This document shows positions 12,694-15,879 of a DNA stretch of 15,879 nucleotides, piece after piece. This DNA is from Anaerolineales bacterium UBA3082 (GTDB lineage: Bacteria > Chloroflexota > Anaerolineae > UBA7937), in contig DFBK01000053.1 in NCBI GenBank assembly GCA_002366595.1, forward strand, positions 7,125 through 23,003, in the 5' to 3' direction. The notes under the pieces are model-generated. The model ran no database searches, was not told the DNA's origin, and saw only the letters and a program-made list of their open reading frames with translations. Numbering within the stretch: position 1 is the stretch's first letter; each line of letters starts with the position of its first letter. The position numbers were made by a program, and so were the translations under genes.

Positions 12694-15687
12694 ATGGAGT
12701 GGCAAAGGATGAATCGAGAAAGGCCCATCCCCGCCTGGGCGAAACGGTTGGAAGTGAGGCCCATTGGGCCTCCTCCGGCGAAATCGCCAGATGAGAAACG
12801 CCTTCCCTTAGGGACGCGTTGGACGAGGGCCTTCTCTAATCTTCCCCTCCTCTTTGGGTTGCTAGTTATAGGGGCCATCTTTTTTTTGGTGGTATTCGGT
12901 CCCGGTCTAGCCGCTATGGATCCCTACTTGGGCGGGCGAGCGGGGGCTAGTTACCATGAGGGGAAACTCGTTGTTCCTCCCTACCCGCCCTCCCGAGAAT
13001 ACCCCCTAGGCACAGACCCCTTCGGCCAGGACCTCTTGAGCCTCATCCTCATGGGAGCCCGGAATACGCTGGTCTTAGCCACCTTCGTGGCCCTGGCCCG
13101 ATTGATATTGGGGCTATTTTTAGGCGGCCTCGCTGGATGGTACCAGGGCAGGCTCTTCGATCGGGCGGTAATGGGGTTGATCGAAGCCAGTGCTTCGTTC
13201 CCTGCTCTTCTTAGCGGGATGATCCTCATCTTTGCCCTGGGCATCAGGCGGGGGATGATCGTCTTCATCGTTGCCCTCTGCTTGGTGGGCTGGGGGGAGA
13301 TAGCCCAACAGGTGAGGGGGCAATTTGCACTCCTCAAGCGCAAGCCCTTCATCGAGGGGGCACGGGCCATAGGGTTGAGCGACCTGGAGATAGCAGTGAG
13401 GCACATCTTGCCTAATATCTTGCCCTCCTTAATCGTCATCACCCCTTTAGAGATGGGTGCGGTCTTGATGCTAATAGGAGAACTGGGCTTCTTGGAGGTC
13501 TATATCGGAGGGGGAATCGATCGCGCAGGGGATCTGTGTCTCACCCCTTCCTGCATCGTCCCCAATATCGCAGAGTGGGGGTCGATGCTTGGCGCGTACC
13601 GCAAATATTTCTACTCCCACCCGGTGATGATGCTTGCTCCAGCCACCGCTTTCTTCGTAGCCGTTCTGGGCTTCAACCTCCTTGGGGAGGGGTTGAGGAG
13701 AGTGGTGGAGAGGCGGGAGATGAAAACCGCTTTCCTCCTCAGTCGGCGCATGATTCTAATCATCGCCCTCCTCACTTTAGGTACCATCTATACCATGAAA
13801 CATGTTGGCCCTGCGCCTTCATACGCTAAGTTGGCCACGAGTTTCGATGTTCAGGAGGCCCTGAAGCATATAGAGGCCTTGACCTCAGGGGAGATGGGGG
13901 GAAGGGAAGCGGGGACACCAGGGGGTGAGGCCGCAGCCCGGTATATCGCCTCTCGGTTCAGAGAGTACGGCTATCAGAGAGGGTGGCAATATTATGGAGA
14001 GGTGGGTTCTCCAGAGGAGGTTTATATGCAACCCTTCACCACCCGCCTGGTTCGCCCCCTCTCTCCGCCAGAACTCTCCCTTCTGGATGGCGATGACCAG
14101 GTGGTCAAGAGTTACCGGCGTCGAATCGATTTTGGAGAGCAGATATATGGCCATGGGGGGAGTGGAGAGGCCCAAGGGAGTGTGGCGCTACTCCTATTCG
14201 ATCCGAGGAGGGAGGAGCACCCTTCTTTTTCGGGCCTGGAACTTAAGGGAAAGATCGCCCTCTACCTCCAAGATAACGCCCCTCCCGGCTTTGATCGAGA
14301 GGCTTTCGAGCGAGGAGCAAAGGGTCTATTGGTTATCTCCGAGGAGGTGCAGCCTCAAAATCAACTTGCCTTCTGGAGGCCAGAGTTCAGTTTCGTGCAA
14401 GCCGCTTTCCAACCTAGTTTGTACGTTTCGGACGACGAAGATGTTCCATCTGACCGTCTCGCCGTCATCACTCCGGAGGTGGCTGACTCGCTTCTTGCTC
14501 CTGATGGCCTGAGCGTTGCTTCCCTCAAAATGCAGTTAGACACTATGCAGACGGCCTGGTCGCCATCTGTTGCGAAGAAGGATCTCTTCACCAAAGTAAA
14601 CATAAGCGGGGAAAGAGTCCCCCTCCTGGCCTTGCTTGTTGACCCTACGCTGCCTTCTTACAACGAATCAAGCGTTTACAGATTGGCAGATCTCGAAGAC
14701 AAGGCGGTCCTCTACTTTGAAGGGAACGTTCCGACTGGTTTCGAGGATGAGGCGCTGGCCGGAGGAGCAAAGGCTCTAATCGCTATCTCCGAGGAGGAAG
14801 GGACTACAGATAATTTCATCTTCCAGCCCGGGGAAGAGTACCTCTTGGAGCCCACTATCCCCATCCTTCATATCACCCCTGAGGTGGCTGAGGAGTTCCT
14901 CGGGGCAGACGGCTTGAGCCTCTCCCTCTTGTGGGACCAATTGGCCAATTGGTCAGGAGGGGAGGCTTGGTGGCTGAAAGAATTGACCGTTCAGGGAAGG
15001 ATATCCGCATCCCTCTCGTCGCCGCAGGAGGTGACCGCCTACAATGTCTTGGCTATGTTGCCGGGACAGAGTGGCAGCCAGCGTCCGGGCACGACGCACC
15101 AGCTAAACGCCGAGATGATCATCGTCTCCGCCCACTATGATGGGTTGGGGCAGGAGGATGGTCTTCTCTACATGGGGGCTAACGAGAGTGCCTCCGGCGT
15201 AGCCACGCTCTTGGAGATCGCCAGGGTCTGGAAGGAGTATGAACTCGAGCCCGGTCGCACTGTGCTCTTTGCCCTCTGGGCGGGCTCCGATCGGGCCTAC
15301 TCTGGAGCAGAGTATTGGTTCGATTACTTCGAGAGTAAGTTCGCCCGTCGAGCTTGGCAGGTGAAGGCGGTGATAGATCTGGATAGGCTGGGCCGAGGGG
15401 AGCCCATCCTCCAACTGAGCGAAGGGAGGGAGGATGTAGTAGAACTTCTAAGGGGGGCGGCCCGAGACTTCTCCTGTAAGGTCGATGTAGGGGCCACCCC
15501 ACCCCACTCCTATCAGAGGTATCTCCAGGGGAAGGTTGGGACGGTAGTGGTAGGCTGGGCGCCCAGTGAGGAAGAGCCCCCGGTAGATAATGTAATTGAC
15601 CTCAATCGGCTGGAGAAGGCTGGCCAGGTAGTAAATCTAGCCCTCATCCGCGCTGCCAAGGAAGAATTGACGCTGAGTTCGGAGTAG
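12694..15687 (+). CDS. DppC-like ABC permease fused to a degenerate M28 peptidase-like ectodomain
   Basis: A 997-residue protein in one uninterrupted frame. Residues about 50-340 are a DppC/OppC permease: an N-terminal helix, YPLGTDPFGQDLLS (103-116), and coupling loop KPFIEGARAIGLSDLEIAVRHILPN (217-241). An added helix (about 352-368) should place the rest outside the membrane. Residues 386-430 (EALKHIEALTSGEMGGREAGTPGGEAAARYI) open an M28 aminopeptidase fold. Two related PA-like inserts follow (about 480-612 and 635-750), then the M28 core from 778. Zinc and catalytic positions are eroded: His814 is kept, the bridging Asp appears as Glu831 (GANESASG), the Glu-Glu pair is Ser865-Asp866, Asp897 is kept and the last His is missing. 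Hydrolysis is unlikely; substrate binding is plausible. An alternative ATG at 12709 has GGAG nine bases upstream. Confidence 0.85.
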   Translation: MEWQRMNRERPIPAWAKRLEVRPIGPPPAKSPDEKRLPLGTRWTRAFSNLPLLFGLLVIGAIFFLVVFGPGLAAMDPYLGGRAGASYHEGKLVVPPYPPSREYPLGTDPFGQDLLSLILMGARNTLVLATFVALARLILGLFLGGLAGWYQGRLFDRAVMGLIEASASFPALLSGMILIFALGIRRGMIVFIVALCLVGWGEIAQQVRGQFALLKRKPFIEGARAIGLSDLEIAVRHILPNILPSLIVITPLEMGAVLMLIGELGFLEVYIGGGIDRAGDLCLTPSCIVPNIAEWGSMLGAYRKYFYSHPVMMLAPATAFFVAVLGFNLLGEGLRRVVERREMKTAFLLSRRMILIIALLTLGTIYTMKHVGPAPSYAKLATSFDVQEALKHIEALTSGEMGGREAGTPGGEAAARYIASRFREYGYQRGWQYYGEVGSPEEVYMQPFTTRLVRPLSPPELSLLDGDDQVVKSYRRRIDFGEQIYGHGGSGEAQGSVALLLFDPRREEHPSFSGLELKGKIALYLQDNAPPGFDREAFERGAKGLLVISEEVQPQNQLAFWRPEFSFVQAAFQPSLYVSDDEDVPSDRLAVITPEVADSLLAPDGLSVASLKMQLDTMQTAWSPSVAKKDLFTKVNISGERVPLLALLVDPTLPSYNESSVYRLADLEDKAVLYFEGNVPTGFEDEALAGGAKALIAISEEEGTTDNFIFQPGEEYLLEPTIPILHITPEVAEEFLGADGLSLSLLWDQLANWSGGEAWWLKELTVQGRISASLSSPQEVTAYNVLAMLPGQSGSQRPGTTHQLNAEMIIVSAHYDGLGQEDGLLYMGANESASGVATLLEIARVWKEYELEPGRTVLFALWAGSDRAYSGAEYWFDYFESKFARRAWQVKAVIDLDRLGRGEPILQLSEGREDVVELLRGAARDFSCKVDVGATPPHSYQRYLQGKVGTVVVGWAPSEEEPPVDNVIDLNRLEKAGQVVNLALIRAAKEELTLSSE

Positions 15688-15711
15688 GACTCAGTCGCCC
15701 TTGATGACCAG

Positions 15712-15739
15712 AAAGGCTCTGGGATTTCCCAGAGCCTTT
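15712..15739. terminator. Bidirectional intrinsic terminator
   Basis: A perfect 13-bp stem, AAAGGCTCTGGGA (15712-15724) with TCCCAGAGCCTTT (15727-15739), and a very short loop. It has T-rich ends on both strands and lies between the convergent permease-fusion and sigma-factor stops. Confidence 0.88.
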
Positions 15740-15740
15740 A

Positions 15741-15879
15741 TTAGTTCAGGTAACCCTTCAAGAGACGGCTGCGGCTGGGATGACGGAGGCGGCGCAAGGC
15801 TTCGGCTTGGATCTGCCGTACCCGCTCCCGAGTGAGGCCGACCTTCTGCCCCACCTCCTCCAGGGTGTAACTCCGGCCA
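15741..15879 (-). CDS. rpoD: Primary sigma factor, C-terminal end (partial)
   Basis: The last 45 or so codons of a sigma-70 factor, cut by the right window edge. The minus-strand translation includes YTLEEVGQKVGLTRERVRQI followed by QAEALRRLRHPSRSRLLKGYLN, then a double stop (TAATAA). This is region 4.2, the helix-turn-helix that reads the -35 box, with the typical TRERVRQI recognition helix and the RRLRHPSRS tail of group 1/2 sigma factors. It may be the housekeeping factor (rpoD/sigA) or a close group 2 paralogue; the missing N-terminal part would decide. Confidence 0.88.
   Translation of the reverse strand, partial: GRSYTLEEVGQKVGLTRERVRQIQAEALRRLRHPSRSRLLKGYLN

Noticed and set aside
1..15879. 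CRISPR array, insertion sequence, prophage or rRNA gene
   Set aside because: No regularly spaced direct repeats, transposase or phage protein motifs, or rRNA sequence could be recognised on either strand.

Overview
The window looks like bacterial chromosomal DNA of moderate to high GC content. It is gene-dense, has strong Shine-Dalgarno (SD) sites, and uses ATG mostly with some GTG and TTG starts. The gene content (greA-lysS operon, DsrE/YedF-like, CinA-like, eIF2B-like, DUF2795, MTH938-like, YjzC-like, DppB/DppC-type permeases, primary sigma factor) fits a Gram-positive-related or Chloroflexota-like bacterium. That placement is inference only; no 16S or other decisive marker is present.

Layout. 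(1) 1-1190: two plus-strand membrane-protein genes of different base and codon character from the rest. Each is followed by an element sharing the 11-mer TAACACAGCAT. The first element folds like an integron attC site, so this may be the tail of a gene-cassette array. (2) 1226-3319: a plus-strand run of two tandemly duplicated membrane-protein genes, then a conserved multipass membrane protein. (3) 3446-5540, minus: an overlapping operon of an eIF2B/ribose-1,5-bisphosphate-isomerase-like protein, a CinA N-terminal-like protein and a stand-alone DsrE/YedF-like protein. (4) 5698-7195: a plus-strand double-DUF2795 protein, then minus-strand genes for an MTH938-like protein, a zinc-ribbon membrane protein and a 38-residue membrane peptide. 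(5) 7402-9282, minus: a YjzC-like small protein, a SAP/SWIM-like protein and an overlapping PD-(D/E)xK nuclease-like protein. Two related hairpins with a compensatory stem change sit in front of the YjzC-like gene and the SAP/SWIM gene.

(6) 9364-11658, minus: a strong promoter (TTTACA-N17-TATAAT) with a hairpin leader drives greA-lysS (ATGA overlap), followed closely by tRNA-Lys(TTT) and tRNA-Thr(CGT). The lysyl-tRNA synthetase gene is therefore next to its own tRNA. (7) 11671-15687, plus: a divergent promoter drives a DppB-like permease and a 997-residue protein. That protein fuses a DppC-like permease, an extra membrane helix, two PA-like repeats and an M28-peptidase fold whose metal and catalytic residues are mostly replaced. 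(8) 15712-15879: a bidirectional terminator and the C-terminal end of the primary sigma factor (minus strand, cut by the window edge).

The best candidates for something undescribed are the permease-pseudopeptidase fusion, the SAP/SWIM plus nuclease pair with its paired hairpins, and the putative attC cassette remnant on the left.
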